A DNA stretch of 64,000 nt from Flavobacterium sp. HSC-32F16 (GCF_024171645.1 NZ_JALKAC010000002.1:558001-622000), one strand, 5' to 3'; numbered from the stretch's first letter, positions 17,639 through 26,682 are shown. Numbers and translations: made by a program. The notes: a model not told the origin generated them from the sequence alone.

Positions 17639-18883
17639 TTACTGTGTTTGAATTGAAAGCTCCTCAATATCCTTGTAATCTGAATAAGAAGAAATAATCA
17701 CAGATTCGCCTTCTTTTAAACCTTCCAGAACTTCATAATAAGAAGGATTTTCACGACCTAATTTTATGTTTCTCTTTTCGGCTTTATTTCCTTTCACTAC
17801 AAAAATCCATTTTCCGGCAGTTTCTTGGTTAAAACTTCCTTTTTGAACAACCAGAATTTTATTTTTCTCAGATAAAATTAGTTTTACACCAAAACTTAAA
17901 CCGTCCTGTAAAGCAATATTTTCTTTAGATATAAAAGCCAGTTCTACAATAAAATGACCGTTTTTTACCTCAGGAATTACTTTAGTTACAATAACTTCCA
18001 GCGTTTTTCCTTTAAATTCAACCTGACCTTTTAAGCCTTCGCGAATTTTCTCCAAATAAAACTCATCAACATTGGCAGATAATTTATAACCTTGTTTTGA
18101 ATCGATTTTTCCAATGCTTTCTCCAGCCTGAAATGATTTTCCCAAAACAGGTTCAAAAGAAGTCAATCGACCGGATTCAGGAGCGGTAATCAAGAAGTTC
18201 TTTTTGTTATTTCGCAGGATATCCAAACTTTTTTCCATAGTTTGAATTGAACGGTTAATCTGCGAAATCTGCAATTGATTGGTTTGTTTTTCCTTTTGAA
18301 TACTCTGCTGAATCGTTTTTTTGCGTTCTTCCTGAAAACGTAAACTTTCTTTAAAAGTATTCCAGTCGTTTTTAGAAATCACATCTTTCGCAAACAATTT
18401 AGCATTAACATCATATAGTCTTTTGGCGTCATTATAATCATGTTCGATTAAAACCAAATCTTTGGTCAAATTCAATTCCTGATTTCTAATGTTTAATTTT
18501 CCGGTATTCAAATTATTGATTTGCTCAATAATTGCCGTTTCCTGAGTTAAATAATTCAGTTCCGTATTTGGGTTATACAATCGAGCCAGCGATTGGCCTT
18601 TTGTAACCGTTGCACCATTTTCAACAAAAATCTCCTTTACAGATCCTCCCTCTGTAACATTTACAAGCATTACGTTAAGAGGTTCAACTTTTGCCTGAAA
18701 AACAACAAAATCTTCAAAAAAAGCTTTTTCGACTTTTTGAACCGAAAGTTCATCGGCTTTTACATTTAAACTTCTTTTCGAATTGAAAGAAAAAAAGATG
18801 ATTACGGCCAAAACTAAAAAAACTCCAATTGCTATTGTGAGATATCTAAATTTTCTATTTTTACGAGGAATTACCTTGTCCAT
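17639..18883 (-). CDS. Periplasmic adaptor (HlyD/MacA family) of an efflux system
   Basis: 414 residues. One N-terminal membrane anchor (YLTIAIGVFLVLAVIIFFSF) is followed by a lipoyl half-motif (GGSVKEIFVENGATVTKGQS) and a long coiled coil (about 110-220, many Gln, Lys and Leu). Then come the second lipoyl half (LITAPESGRLTSFEPVLGKS) and a beta-barrel domain (GKTLEVIVTKVIPEVKN). It bridges the inner-membrane ABC permease to an outer-membrane exit duct; no TolC gene is linked here. It is the first gene of the export operon, behind a sigma-54-like promoter at 18912-18927. Confidence 0.92.
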   Translation of the reverse strand: MDKVIPRKNRKFRYLTIAIGVFLVLAVIIFFSFNSKRSLNVKADELSVQKVEKAFFEDFVVFQAKVEPLNVMLVNVTEGGSVKEIFVENGATVTKGQSLARLYNPNTELNYLTQETAIIEQINNLNTGKLNIRNQELNLTKDLVLIEHDYNDAKRLYDVNAKLFAKDVISKNDWNTFKESLRFQEERKKTIQQSIQKEKQTNQLQISQINRSIQTMEKSLDILRNNKKNFLITAPESGRLTSFEPVLGKSFQAGESIGKIDSKQGYKLSANVDEFYLEKIREGLKGQVEFKGKTLEVIVTKVIPEVKNGHFIVELAFISKENIALQDGLSFGVKLILSEKNKILVVQKGSFNQETAGKWIFVVKGNKAEKRNIKLGRENPSYYEVLEGLKEGESVIISSYSDYKDIEELSIQTQ

Positions 18884-18911
18884 TTTTTAAATAATTTACT
18901 GATAATCAATA

Positions 18912-18927
18912 GGTAAATACTGTGCCA
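18912..18927 (-). promoter_or_regulatory. Sigma-54-like promoter before the export operon
   Basis: On the minus strand TGGCAC-AGTAT-TTAC matches the sigma-54 consensus TGGCAC-N5-TTGC at nine of ten positions, with exact -24/-12 spacing. The predicted start lies about 17 bp before the HlyD start codon. The divergent gene encodes an NtrC-type sigma-54 activator. Confidence 0.6.
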
Positions 18928-18990
18928 TAAAATTTATTTTTTGTAAAGCATTGGTTTTAAAGGAGCTTTAAAAAACATTCAAAAAACAAG

Positions 18991-19006
18991 TGTTCGATAA
19001 TGAACA
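18991..19006. promoter_or_regulatory. Inverted repeat TGTTC-N6-GAACA, candidate enhancer site
   Basis: Perfect 5-bp arms (18991-18995 and 19002-19006) lie about 70-80 bp upstream of the sigma-54-like promoter, a normal position for an NtrC-family activator site. The dyad is short, so it could be chance. Confidence 0.4.
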
Positions 19007-19040
19007 GTTGACCGTTCGAAATCGGACAAAAAAATACAAC

Positions 19041-20384
19041 ATGAGAAAAAAACAAGCCCAAATATTAATTGTTGACGATCAGGAAGAAATTCTTTTTTCG
19101 GCGAAAATGATTCTCAAAAAACATTTTGAAACGATTTTCACGACCAATAGCCCCAAAAAAATCATTTCAATTTTGAATGAAAACGAAATAAATGTCGTTT
19201 TACTGGACATGAATTACCGAATAGGTTTTGAAGATGGACGTGAAGGAATTCATTGGCTAAAAGAAATAAAAACGCTTTCGCCCAGCACAATTGTAATTTT
19301 GATGACCGCTTTCGGAAAAATTGAAACCGCGGTTGAAGGTATAAAAATTGGCGCTTTTGATTATGTTTTAAAACCCTGGCACAACGAAAAACTGCTGGAA
19401 ACTATTGATAAGGCTTTCGCCGAAAGCAGAAAAAACAGTAAAAAGGTAATTGCAGAAAAAACAGAAAAACGATATTTTACAGGAACTTCTCAAAAAATAA
19501 AACAAGCCTATTCGATTGCCGAAAAAGTAGCCAGAACCGATGCCAATGTTTTAATTTTAGGTGAAAATGGAACCGGAAAATATGTTTTTGCCGAATTTAT
19601 CCACCAGAATTCCGAAAGAAAAAATCAGCCTTTTGTACATGTCGATTTAGGATCTTTAAGTGATAATTTATTCGAAAGTGAATTGTTTGGTTATGCAAAA
19701 GGTGCTTTTACTGATGCTAAAACCGATACGCCGGGAAGATTTGAAACAGCACAGAACGGCACTATTTTTCTGGATGAAATAGGAAATATTCCGCTTCATC
19801 TTCAGGCAAAACTGCTTCATATTTTGCAGACAAAAACATTGACCAGATTAGGAGAAAGTAAGCCGAGGCCATTAAATGTTCGTGTTATTGCAGCGACAAA
19901 CAGCGATATAAAATTGGATGTAAAAAATAAAACTTTTCGTGAAGATTTACTTTATCGAATCAATACGATGGAAATAAACCTTCCGCCTCTGCGTGAGCGA
20001 AAAGAGGATATAGTTCCAATGGCTAATTTCATATTAGAAAATATTGCCGAAAAGTACAATCAGGAAAATTGGCATTTTGACGAAAACGTATCGTCTTATC
20101 TGGAAAGATATCCGTGGAAAGGAAATGTTCGGGAGATGGAAAACAAAATCGAACGTGCTTTAATTTTGGCAGAAAACAATACGATTTCTGTAATGGATTT
20201 AGATATTCTTAATTTTGAAGAAATTCAGGAAAATGATGACAACCCGTTATCAGAAATGGAAAAAACAGTAATCGAAAAAGCTCTTTTTAAACATCACGGA
20301 AACATCTCTAAAACCGCCGAAGAGTTAGGTTTATCCAGAGCGGCTTTGTATAGAAGAATTGAAAAATACGATTTAAAGAATTAA
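19041..20384 (+). CDS. Sigma-54-dependent response regulator (NtrC family)
   Basis: 447 residues from the ATG at 19041; an upstream frame extension to 18990 has no family match. Order: receiver domain (ILIVDDQEE, phospho-acceptor D56 in LLDMNYRIG, KPWHNEKL), an AAA+ domain with Walker A GENGTGKYVFAEFIHQ and Walker B TIFLDEIGN, and a C-terminal Fis-type helix-turn-helix (GNISKTAEELGLSRAALYRR). The sigma-54 contact loop reads GAFTDA instead of the usual GAFTGA. It is encoded 162 bp before its probable kinase and divergently from the export operon it probably controls. Confidence 0.93.
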   Translation: MRKKQAQILIVDDQEEILFSAKMILKKHFETIFTTNSPKKIISILNENEINVVLLDMNYRIGFEDGREGIHWLKEIKTLSPSTIVILMTAFGKIETAVEGIKIGAFDYVLKPWHNEKLLETIDKAFAESRKNSKKVIAEKTEKRYFTGTSQKIKQAYSIAEKVARTDANVLILGENGTGKYVFAEFIHQNSERKNQPFVHVDLGSLSDNLFESELFGYAKGAFTDAKTDTPGRFETAQNGTIFLDEIGNIPLHLQAKLLHILQTKTLTRLGESKPRPLNVRVIAATNSDIKLDVKNKTFREDLLYRINTMEINLPPLRERKEDIVPMANFILENIAEKYNQENWHFDENVSSYLERYPWKGNVREMENKIERALILAENNTISVMDLDILNFEEIQENDDNPLSEMEKTVIEKALFKHHGNISKTAEELGLSRAALYRRIEKYDLKN

Positions 20385-20399
20385 TAACCTGAAAGGTAA

Positions 20400-20520
20400 A
20401 GTTTTGCCGCAGATTACACAGATGTAAAGGATTTTTATTCGATGAATCTGCAAAATCTGCGTGAAACTAAAATTTTAAAAGCCAATTAAAATCTTTATAA
20501 TCCTTTAATCTGTGGCAAAA
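20400..20520. repeat. Intergenic GCCGCAGATTACACAGAT / AATCTGTGGC inverted repeat
   Basis: Left arm at about 20405-20422, right arm TTTAATCTGTGGCAAAA at about 20502-20518. It lies between regulator and kinase genes and would form a hairpin in their shared transcript if they are one operon. Confidence 0.5.
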
Positions 20521-20546
20521 ATAATCTGAGGAAAAAAAAATACGAA

Positions 20547-21872
20547 ATGAAAAACTGGAAATTTTATAATGCCTTTTTTGTGAGAGTTCTGTTTGTTATG
20601 GTACTCTTTTTCTTTTGCTTTTTCCTTATCTATAAAATGTTTTATTACAATGCGCTTTTGGTTGGTTTTTTTGCATTTTTGATGCTGGCCGAAATGTATT
20701 TTTTTATTAAAAACCAATTGCAGTTTTATGACAGAACCTTGCTTTCTATTTTGCAAAATGATTTTTCAACCAACTTTCCGGAGGAGAATAAAAAAGACAA
20801 CTTTGAAAATTTGTATCTGTTATATGAAACGCTGAAAGTACAGCAGCAAGAACAAAAATCTAAGGAATTAATTTATCGTTCGCTTTTGAATAATATTGAT
20901 AGTGCCGCTTTAATTTTAGAGAAAGAAAATGAGGACTGGAATGTTTTCCTGATAAATGAATGTTTCTCAGATTTATTTAAAGTGCCCAAAGTGAGCCATT
21001 GGAAATATCTTAAAAACTACCTCCCTTCACTTTGTAATGAAATCGAAAAAACAGAGTTCAGCGAATTAAAATCGGCTATTTCTATCAAAATTGAAGATCA
21101 GGATTTACAGACTTTTATGCTGCAGACTTCACGAACTCAAACCTATAATAAAGAATATTTTATTATTTTATTAGATAGTATCCAGCGTGTTATTGAGAAA
21201 AAAGAAAAAGAAGCCTGGATTAATTTAATGAAAATTATTTCGCATGAATTAATGAATTCCTTAACGCCAATTCGGGCGCTTTCGCAGAATTTACTTCATA
21301 TTGTCGATCAGGAAAATTTAGAAGAAGATGATTTAGAAGATATTAAAAGCAGTATTTCGACCATTATAAACAGAAGTGACCACTTGCAGGCTTTTGTTGA
21401 AAATTATCGCAAACTGGCTATGCTGCCAATGCCAACCAAACAAATGACTCCAATTAATTCTTTACTTGAAGACTGCCTTAGAATTATGAGTCCGATTTTG
21501 AAAGAAGAAAATATTGAATTGATAAATGATGTTCACAGTTCGCGTTCGATTTTAATAGATAAAAACCAGATGGAACAGGTAATTATTAATTTGATTACCA
21601 ATAGTATTTACGCTTTAAAAGAAAAGAGCGAAAAGAAAATGTATGTATCGAGTTATAACGAAAACAATCGGTTTTTTATCACGATTTCGGATAACGGAAA
21701 AGGAATCGATCCTGAAATCCAGGAGAAAGTATTTCTTCCCTTTTTCACCACCAGAAAAGACGGTGCAGGAATTGGTTTAACACTTTCTAAAAACATCATA
21801 GAAGCGCACGGCGGTTATTTAAGCTACCAAACCGATGAAGATAAAACCAGTTTTGTGATCTGTTTGATTTAG
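20547..21872 (+). CDS. Sensor histidine kinase
   Basis: 441 residues. Two N-terminal membrane helices (VRVLFVMVLFFFCFFLIYKM and the following ALLVGFFAFLMLAEMYFF) leave almost no periplasmic loop. A PAS-like region follows, then the H-box IISHELMNSLTPIRAL with H233, N-box LITNSIYALKE, G1 box ISDNGKGID and G2 box GAGIGLTLSKNIIEAHGG. The short loop suggests membrane-internal or cytoplasmic sensing. It is the likely partner of the upstream NtrC-type regulator. Confidence 0.93.
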   Translation: MKNWKFYNAFFVRVLFVMVLFFFCFFLIYKMFYYNALLVGFFAFLMLAEMYFFIKNQLQFYDRTLLSILQNDFSTNFPEENKKDNFENLYLLYETLKVQQQEQKSKELIYRSLLNNIDSAALILEKENEDWNVFLINECFSDLFKVPKVSHWKYLKNYLPSLCNEIEKTEFSELKSAISIKIEDQDLQTFMLQTSRTQTYNKEYFIILLDSIQRVIEKKEKEAWINLMKIISHELMNSLTPIRALSQNLLHIVDQENLEEDDLEDIKSSISTIINRSDHLQAFVENYRKLAMLPMPTKQMTPINSLLEDCLRIMSPILKEENIELINDVHSSRSILIDKNQMEQVIINLITNSIYALKEKSEKKMYVSSYNENNRFFITISDNGKGIDPEIQEKVFLPFFTTRKDGAGIGLTLSKNIIEAHGGYLSYQTDEDKTSFVICLI

Positions 21873-21882
21873 CTTTTTTTGA

Positions 21883-22004
21883 ACCATATAAGTGATATAA
21901 ATTCATTTAAATAGAAGAGCATTTTTTTGTAGTCGATCAACTTTGTCAAAGTTTGTTGAGCAGGATTAAGTTCACAGTGAAATGAACTTATATACTTATA
22001 TGGT
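21883..22004. repeat. MITE-like inverted repeat with ACCATATAAG ends
   Basis: Left end ACCATATAAGTGATATAA and right end (complement) ACCATATAAGTATATAAG enclose about 70 bp containing CAACTTTGTCAAAGTTTGTTG. A left-end copy recurs at 47122-47150. Confidence 0.55.
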
Positions 22005-22011
22005 GAAAAGT

Positions 22012-22338
22012 TTAGCCCTGAATTTCAGGTTTCCAAAAATGTTTCTCAAAATCTACAATTTGATTGTCAACGACTTTAATGCCTTCGCTTTCTAAAAGCT
22101 GCTGCATTAAATTCGTTCCTTCAAAATGATGTTTTCCTGTCAAAAGTCCTTTTTGGTTTACCACTCTGTGCGCAGGAACATCATCCATATTATGGCACGC
22201 ATTCATAGCCCAGCCTACCATTCGTGCAGAACGTGCGGTTCCTAAAGCCTTTGCAATTGCGCCATAAGAAGTTACTTTTCCGTACGGAATTTGTCTGGCA
22301 ACCGCATAAACTCTTTCGAAAAAATTCTCTTCAGCCAT
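22012..22338 (-). CDS. Alkyltransferase-like (ATL) protein, MGMT family
   Basis: 108 residues covering the DNA-binding domain of O6-methylguanine methyltransferase: VARQIPYGKVTSYGAIAKAL, SARMVGWAMNAC, and VPAHRVVNQKGLL. The active-site cysteine of the PCHR motif is replaced by alanine (PAHR). The protein therefore cannot accept alkyl groups and is an ATL protein, a class known to bind O6-alkylguanine and hand it to nucleotide excision repair. The substitution in the best-known ATLs is tryptophan; alanine also occurs. Confidence 0.92.
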   Translation of the reverse strand: MAEENFFERVYAVARQIPYGKVTSYGAIAKALGTARSARMVGWAMNACHNMDDVPAHRVVNQKGLLTGKHHFEGTNLMQQLLESEGIKVVDNQIVDFEKHFWKPEIQG

Positions 22339-22356
22339 AAATTAGTTTTTAGCCAC

Positions 22357-22374
22357 TCCCGATAGCTATCGGGA
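22357..22374. repeat. 18-bp palindrome TCCCGATAGCTATCGGGA
   Basis: A perfect palindrome just upstream of the ATL gene. A related TCCCGAAGCTTCGGGA is at 46313-46328. Confidence 0.6.
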
Positions 22375-22474
22375 TACACGAATAAAAATGATTCTTAAAT
22401 GTTTCTCGCAGATTTTGCAGATGCAGCGGATTAATATTAAAAAACATCCTTTTGGAAAATCTGCGGTCTATATT

Positions 22475-23113
22475 TTACCCGAAATAATAGTTCAATATAT
22501 TAAAAAGTGTTACAATGGCAACAAGACCTGTAATGCTTCCAATAATAGTATTCATATTTCGCATCAGGTAATCGGTTTTCTTTTCTATTCTTCCAAAGAA
22601 AGCAATGTAGCTGTATAAAACGGCAAAAGAACCTAGGATTGAGCCTAAAACAAATGTGAAAATAATTATATTTTCAAATACAAAAAGGTGGTATGAAGCT
22701 AAAGTTACACTTACTACAACATAATATGGAATTGGAAAAAAGTTCAATGCAGAAAGCAGCATTCCTAAAAAGAAACGACTTTTTTTACTGCTCTTTTTAA
22801 TCTTCGATTTTTTCTTCGTTTTGGGCTCTTTGGCAATAAACAAAAAGTAAATAGTTAAGATCGCAAAAATAACAAAACCAACTTCACGCAATAAAGTTAA
22901 AACATCTGGCCGGTTGTCGATTACTCTTGCAAATAAAACCGCAACATAAACCTGAAAAAAGATTACTAAAACAGCACCAATAACAAACCATAAAGCATTC
23001 TTTTTACCTTCTTTCAGGTTTATTTTGGCAGCTGTCATGTTGATCAAACCTGGCGGAATAATCCCAATTGCAGCAGCAATAAAGCCCGAAAGTAATGGAG
23101 TAAGATATACCAT
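22475..23113 (-). CDS. LysE-family membrane exporter
   Basis: 212 residues with about six hydrophobic segments. The N-terminus FIAAAIGIIPPGLINMTAAK carries the LysE/RhtB-type GxxPGP-like motif (here GIIPPG), and ALWFVIGAVLVIFFQVYVAV follows. A lysine-rich cytoplasmic loop (KTKKKSKIKKSSKKSR) separates the two three-helix halves. It probably exports an amino acid or related small solute. Its start is 38 bp from the trmB stop on the same strand, so the two may be co-transcribed. Confidence 0.8.
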   Translation of the reverse strand: MVYLTPLLSGFIAAAIGIIPPGLINMTAAKINLKEGKKNALWFVIGAVLVIFFQVYVAVLFARVIDNRPDVLTLLREVGFVIFAILTIYFLFIAKEPKTKKKSKIKKSSKKSRFFLGMLLSALNFFPIPYYVVVSVTLASYHLFVFENIIIFTFVLGSILGSFAVLYSYIAFFGRIEKKTDYLMRNMNTIIGSITGLVAIVTLFNILNYYFG

Positions 23114-23151
23114 TCAGTTGTTTATGCGGTTAGAAATGTTTTAAAATTAAA

Positions 23152-23829
23152 TTAGTCTTTAATTTTAAAACGAATATACGTAATTGCCTTGTTAATCTCT
23201 AAATATTGTTTCTCGTAAAAAGTTTGGAACGCAGTCACTTCTTCAGGACTTCCTTCATTTTTATACACATTATGGTTGGCGTATAAAACCTCATGCCCTT
23301 CACCGTGAAGCAGTCCAAGTGTGTAACCGTGCATAAATTCGCTGTCGGTTTTAAGGTTTACGACACCGTCTTTTTTAAGGATTTTTTTGTACAATTTCAA
23401 GAACTCAGAATTCGTCATTCTGTGTTTAGTTCTTTTGTATTTAATCTGCGGATCCGGAAAAGTAATCCAGATTTCATCCACTTCATTTTCGGCAAAAATA
23501 TGATTGATCAACTCGATTTGAGTACGAACAAAAGCAACATTATGAAGACCGGTTTCAACAGCAGTTTTGGCACCACGCCAGAAACGCGCGCCTTTAATGT
23601 CTATTCCGATAAAATTTTTGTTAGGATATTTTTCTGCTAATCCAACTGAGTATTCACCTTTTCCACATCCTAACTCTAGAACCAGAGGATTGTCATTTTT
23701 AAAGAAATCAGAATTCCATTTTCCTCTCAAAGGCATTAAATTGCCTACAACTTCTTCTCTTGTTGGTTGAAAAACGTTTTCAAATGTTTCGTTTTCTCTG
23801 AATCTTTTAAGTTTATTTTTACTTCCCAC
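23152..23829 (-). CDS. trmB: tRNA (guanine-N7-)-methyltransferase
   Basis: 225 residues. SAM-binding motif LVLELGCGKGEYSVGLAEKY, then FIGIDIKGARFWRGAKTA, and the TrmB signature IWITFPDPQIKYKRTKHRMT. It methylates guanosine 46 in the variable loop of many tRNAs. The end region EEVTAFQTFYEKQYLE is also conserved in the family. Confidence 0.95.
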   Translation of the reverse strand: MGSKNKLKRFRENETFENVFQPTREEVVGNLMPLRGKWNSDFFKNDNPLVLELGCGKGEYSVGLAEKYPNKNFIGIDIKGARFWRGAKTAVETGLHNVAFVRTQIELINHIFAENEVDEIWITFPDPQIKYKRTKHRMTNSEFLKLYKKILKKDGVVNLKTDSEFMHGYTLGLLHGEGHEVLYANHNVYKNEGSPEEVTAFQTFYEKQYLEINKAITYIRFKIKD

Positions 23830-24204
23830 TTTTTATAAAAATTTTGAGCAAAATTAAGGAATATAAACGAATGAAAATAGCGGAATTAGGTTTTAAAAGT
23901 TTTCCGCCGCAGATTTTACAGATTAAAAAGATTTTTTAACTGGTTAATCGTGTATAGTCCCTACCGGACAACATTAAAGTATGTAACATTGATTTACCGA
24001 TGTATAATCTCTACCAAATGCTCCGTTAGGAATTAAATATCGGTAGAAAAAATGTTGATTAGATAAAAATCTCCTGCAGGGGATATATTTAATTTTTAGC
24101 CGCGAATTTCACAAATTTTCACGAATTTTTTTGACAGTATACTTAAAATGAATACTATATGAATTAGTGGAAATTTGTGCAATTCGAGGCGAAAAAAAAT
24201 CTTT
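23830..24204. repeat. Gene-free region with GCGAATT-type inverted repeat
   Basis: Contains a short GCCGCAGATTTTACAGATT element (23905-23923) without a partner, a single-copy stretch, and an imperfect inverted repeat (24099-24128 with 24160-24191) of the GCCGCGAATTTCACAAATTT type just after the amt stop. No gene or promoter recognised. Confidence 0.5.
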
Positions 24205-25587
24205 TTATCCGTAATGCGGTTCAGTAATTGGCTTTAATTTTGGATCAAGAGTTTCATCGTGCTGTGATAAGTCCAACCCGATGTGTTCTGATTCTTCAGA
24301 AACTCTCAACGGAATGATGAAATTAGTTACTTTAAACAAGAAATAAGCTCCGAAGAAAGTAAATAACGAAACCAGAACTAATGCCATCATGTGATGACCA
24401 AAAACGCTCCAGCCTCCGTGTAATAAACTTGCATTTTCGCCATGAGCAAAAATGGCTGTTAAAATCATTCCCATAATTCCCCCAACACCGTGGCAGGCAA
24501 AAACATCAAGCGTATCATCAAATCTTTTTGAAAAACGACAATTTACAGCTGAGTTTGAAACCAAAGCTGTCACAAATCCGAAGAACATACTTTCAGGAAC
24601 AGAAATAAATCCTGCAGCCGGCGTAATGGCAACCAGACCAACAACAGCACCAATACACGCACCAAGAGCCGAAACTTTTCTTCCGTTCATTCTGTCAAAG
24701 AAAATCCAGGTTAACATGGCAGCTGCAGATGAAGTAGTAGTCGTTGCAAAAGCCATAGCGGCAGTTCCGTTAGCAGCAAGAGCAGATCCGGCGTTGAAAC
24801 CAAACCATCCAAACCATAACATTCCCGTCCCTAATAATACAAACGGAATATTGGTTGGAATGTGCTGGCTGTTTTTTCTTTTACCTAAAACAATAACTCC
24901 TGCCAAAGCCGCGAAACCGGAACTCATGTGTACCACAGTTCCTCCTGCAAAATCTTTTACACCAAAATAACTTCCTAAAACACCCGTTGGATACCAAACG
25001 GCATGACACAAAGGCGCATATATAAAAATGGTAAATAAGCTGATGAAAACTAAATAAGAGATAAAACGAACACGTTCTGCAAATGAACCCGTGATAATTG
25101 CCGGACAAATAATGGCAAATTTCATTTGGAACAAAGCAAAAAGCATAAACGGAATCGTATTTGCCAATTGTTTATGAGGGAGAACGCCAACATAATCCAT
25201 AAAAGCAAAAGTAGTGGGATTTCCAAAAAAGCTGTAAAAATGATCTCCGGAACCAAAACCAACCGGTTCTCCAAAAGCAAGACTAAAAGCGACAACCACC
25301 CATAAAAGAGTTACAACTCCCAAACAGATAAAACTTTGAAGCATAGTAGAAATTACATTCTTTTTGCCTACCATTCCGCCATAAAAAAAAGATAATCCCG
25401 GCGTCATGATTAAAACCAGACAACTCGATGTAAGCATCCAGGCAACATCGGCAGGAACAATATGATCAGTAGTTCCAAATTCAGATAAAACATAATTATT
25501 TTCAGTCACCGTTGGCCAAAATGCACCTATAGTGCAAACGACACTTATCATAATAAAGGAAATGATCCAGCGTTTTTCTATTTTCAT
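24205..25587 (-). CDS. amt: Ammonium transporter
   Basis: 460 residues. After an N-terminal extra helix come the Amt landmarks: DVAWMLTSSCLVLIMTPGLS, FFYGGMVGKKNVISTMLQS, FAGGTVVHMSSGFAALAG, WFGWFGFNAGSALAAN and FACHGVGGIMGMILTAIFA with the second pore histidine. It is an 11-12 helix trimeric ammonium channel. No glnK/PII gene accompanies it in this window, unlike in many bacteria. Confidence 0.95.
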   Translation of the reverse strand: MKIEKRWIISFIMISVVCTIGAFWPTVTENNYVLSEFGTTDHIVPADVAWMLTSSCLVLIMTPGLSFFYGGMVGKKNVISTMLQSFICLGVVTLLWVVVAFSLAFGEPVGFGSGDHFYSFFGNPTTFAFMDYVGVLPHKQLANTIPFMLFALFQMKFAIICPAIITGSFAERVRFISYLVFISLFTIFIYAPLCHAVWYPTGVLGSYFGVKDFAGGTVVHMSSGFAALAGVIVLGKRKNSQHIPTNIPFVLLGTGMLWFGWFGFNAGSALAANGTAAMAFATTTTSSAAAMLTWIFFDRMNGRKVSALGACIGAVVGLVAITPAAGFISVPESMFFGFVTALVSNSAVNCRFSKRFDDTLDVFACHGVGGIMGMILTAIFAHGENASLLHGGWSVFGHHMMALVLVSLFTFFGAYFLFKVTNFIIPLRVSEESEHIGLDLSQHDETLDPKLKPITEPHYG

Positions 25588-25849
25588 TTTTAAAATACTT
25601 TAATGAACCCTATTTTTTTTGGGGTCAAAGTTATAAAAAATTAAATATTTTGATTTTAAGGGCTGTAAAAATAGTGGTTAGGTTTTTATTTTAGTCAATT
25701 TTGTAAAATACAACTCGTTTTTTTGACGTAATTTCATTTTAAGGGCTTAAAAAACGGCCAATATTGCCAATTGTATTATAATTTATTTGATATCTGAATT
25801 TGTAACGTACTAGAAAAGTTATGTTTATAAGAATAAAACCAAAAAATGT

Positions 25850-26338
25850 TTATTTTTTTTGAAGCTTCGCAATCAAAACGTCTTCAATAGGTGTTTTTAT
25901 TTTGGTTACAGCATCAACTTCATCATTTGGGACAGTCATGGATAAAACGTAATGCTGGATTTTCCATTCTTTCCCCACTTTTACCAAAACCCCAGAACCA
26001 CGGCAGATTTTCATTTGTGTATCTAATAATTCATCAAACCAAGCCAGTTTTCCTGATTTGTCAAAAAAGATATGACGCTCCAGAGCTTTAAAATTCCAGG
26101 TTGTTCCTTTGTCAAAAAATGGTTTTGCCCAAACAGCGAACTCTTTTTTAGTCCAGTTTTCGGTTGCATCAGTTCCAATATAAATAGCATCATCTGCCAA
26201 AACATTAAAATAAGCATCAAATTTTACTTCGCCTGCCGCTTTGTGCCACGCATCAAGCGTTTGATTGATTTTGTCTTTGTCAGTTTGAGCGTTTGCAAAA
26301 GAAACAGCGAATAATAATAGTAAAAGTGTTTTTTTCAT
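25850..26338 (-). CDS. Exported NTF2-like / SnoaL-type protein
   Basis: 162 residues with a signal peptide (MKKTLLLLLFAVSFANAQ). The mature part shows the NTF2-like cone pattern: INQTLDAWHKAAGEVKFDAY, FNVLADDAIYIGTDATENWT, WAKPFFDKGTTWNFKAL, and a late VKVGKEWKIQHYVLSM. This resembles the DUF4440/SnoaL-like group. A small-molecule binding role in the periplasm is likely; no catalytic residues can be assigned. Confidence 0.75.
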   Translation of the reverse strand: MKKTLLLLLFAVSFANAQTDKDKINQTLDAWHKAAGEVKFDAYFNVLADDAIYIGTDATENWTKKEFAVWAKPFFDKGTTWNFKALERHIFFDKSGKLAWFDELLDTQMKICRGSGVLVKVGKEWKIQHYVLSMTVPNDEVDAVTKIKTPIEDVLIAKLQKK

Positions 26339-26682
26339 GAGAGAATTTATTTGACTTTAAAGGTAAGAATTTTTTAAACTGATGTGAGACTGGCACACGG
26401 ATTTTACGAATTTAAACGGATATAAATTAAAGCTATTGCTGTCTCTTGCAAAGTCTCAGAGTCGCAAAGAAAATTAAACTTGGCGTCTCTGAGACTTTGC
26501 GAGATTAAGTGGAAAGCAAATTAAAAACTTAAATAATCTGCCAAATCCGCTAAATCTGCGGTCAAATATTCCTTGCTAATTAATAAAACAGACTAAGTTA
26601 AACTTCAATTATCTTAGATTTCTTATTTGGTGTAATCCCGAAAAAACAAGTATATTTGAGTGCTTTAAAAATATCCCAAATT
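26339..26682. repeat. Gene-free region with 18-bp inverted repeat
   Basis: Arms TCTTGCAAAGTCTCAGAG (26444-26461) and CTCTGAGACTTTGCGAGA (26487-26504) match at 17 of 18 positions. Outside them lie CGGATTTTACGAATTTAAAC and CCGCTAAATCTGCGGTC pieces of the common intergenic repeat. No gene seen. Confidence 0.55.

Noticed and set aside
24205..25587. Long minus- and plus-frame overlaps within amt (172 and 75 aa)
   Set aside because: They are shadow frames of the well-conserved Amt protein.
26391..26410. TGGCACACGGATTTTACG as a second sigma-54 promoter
   Set aside because: The -12 GC element is absent and the next gene begins almost 300 bp away.
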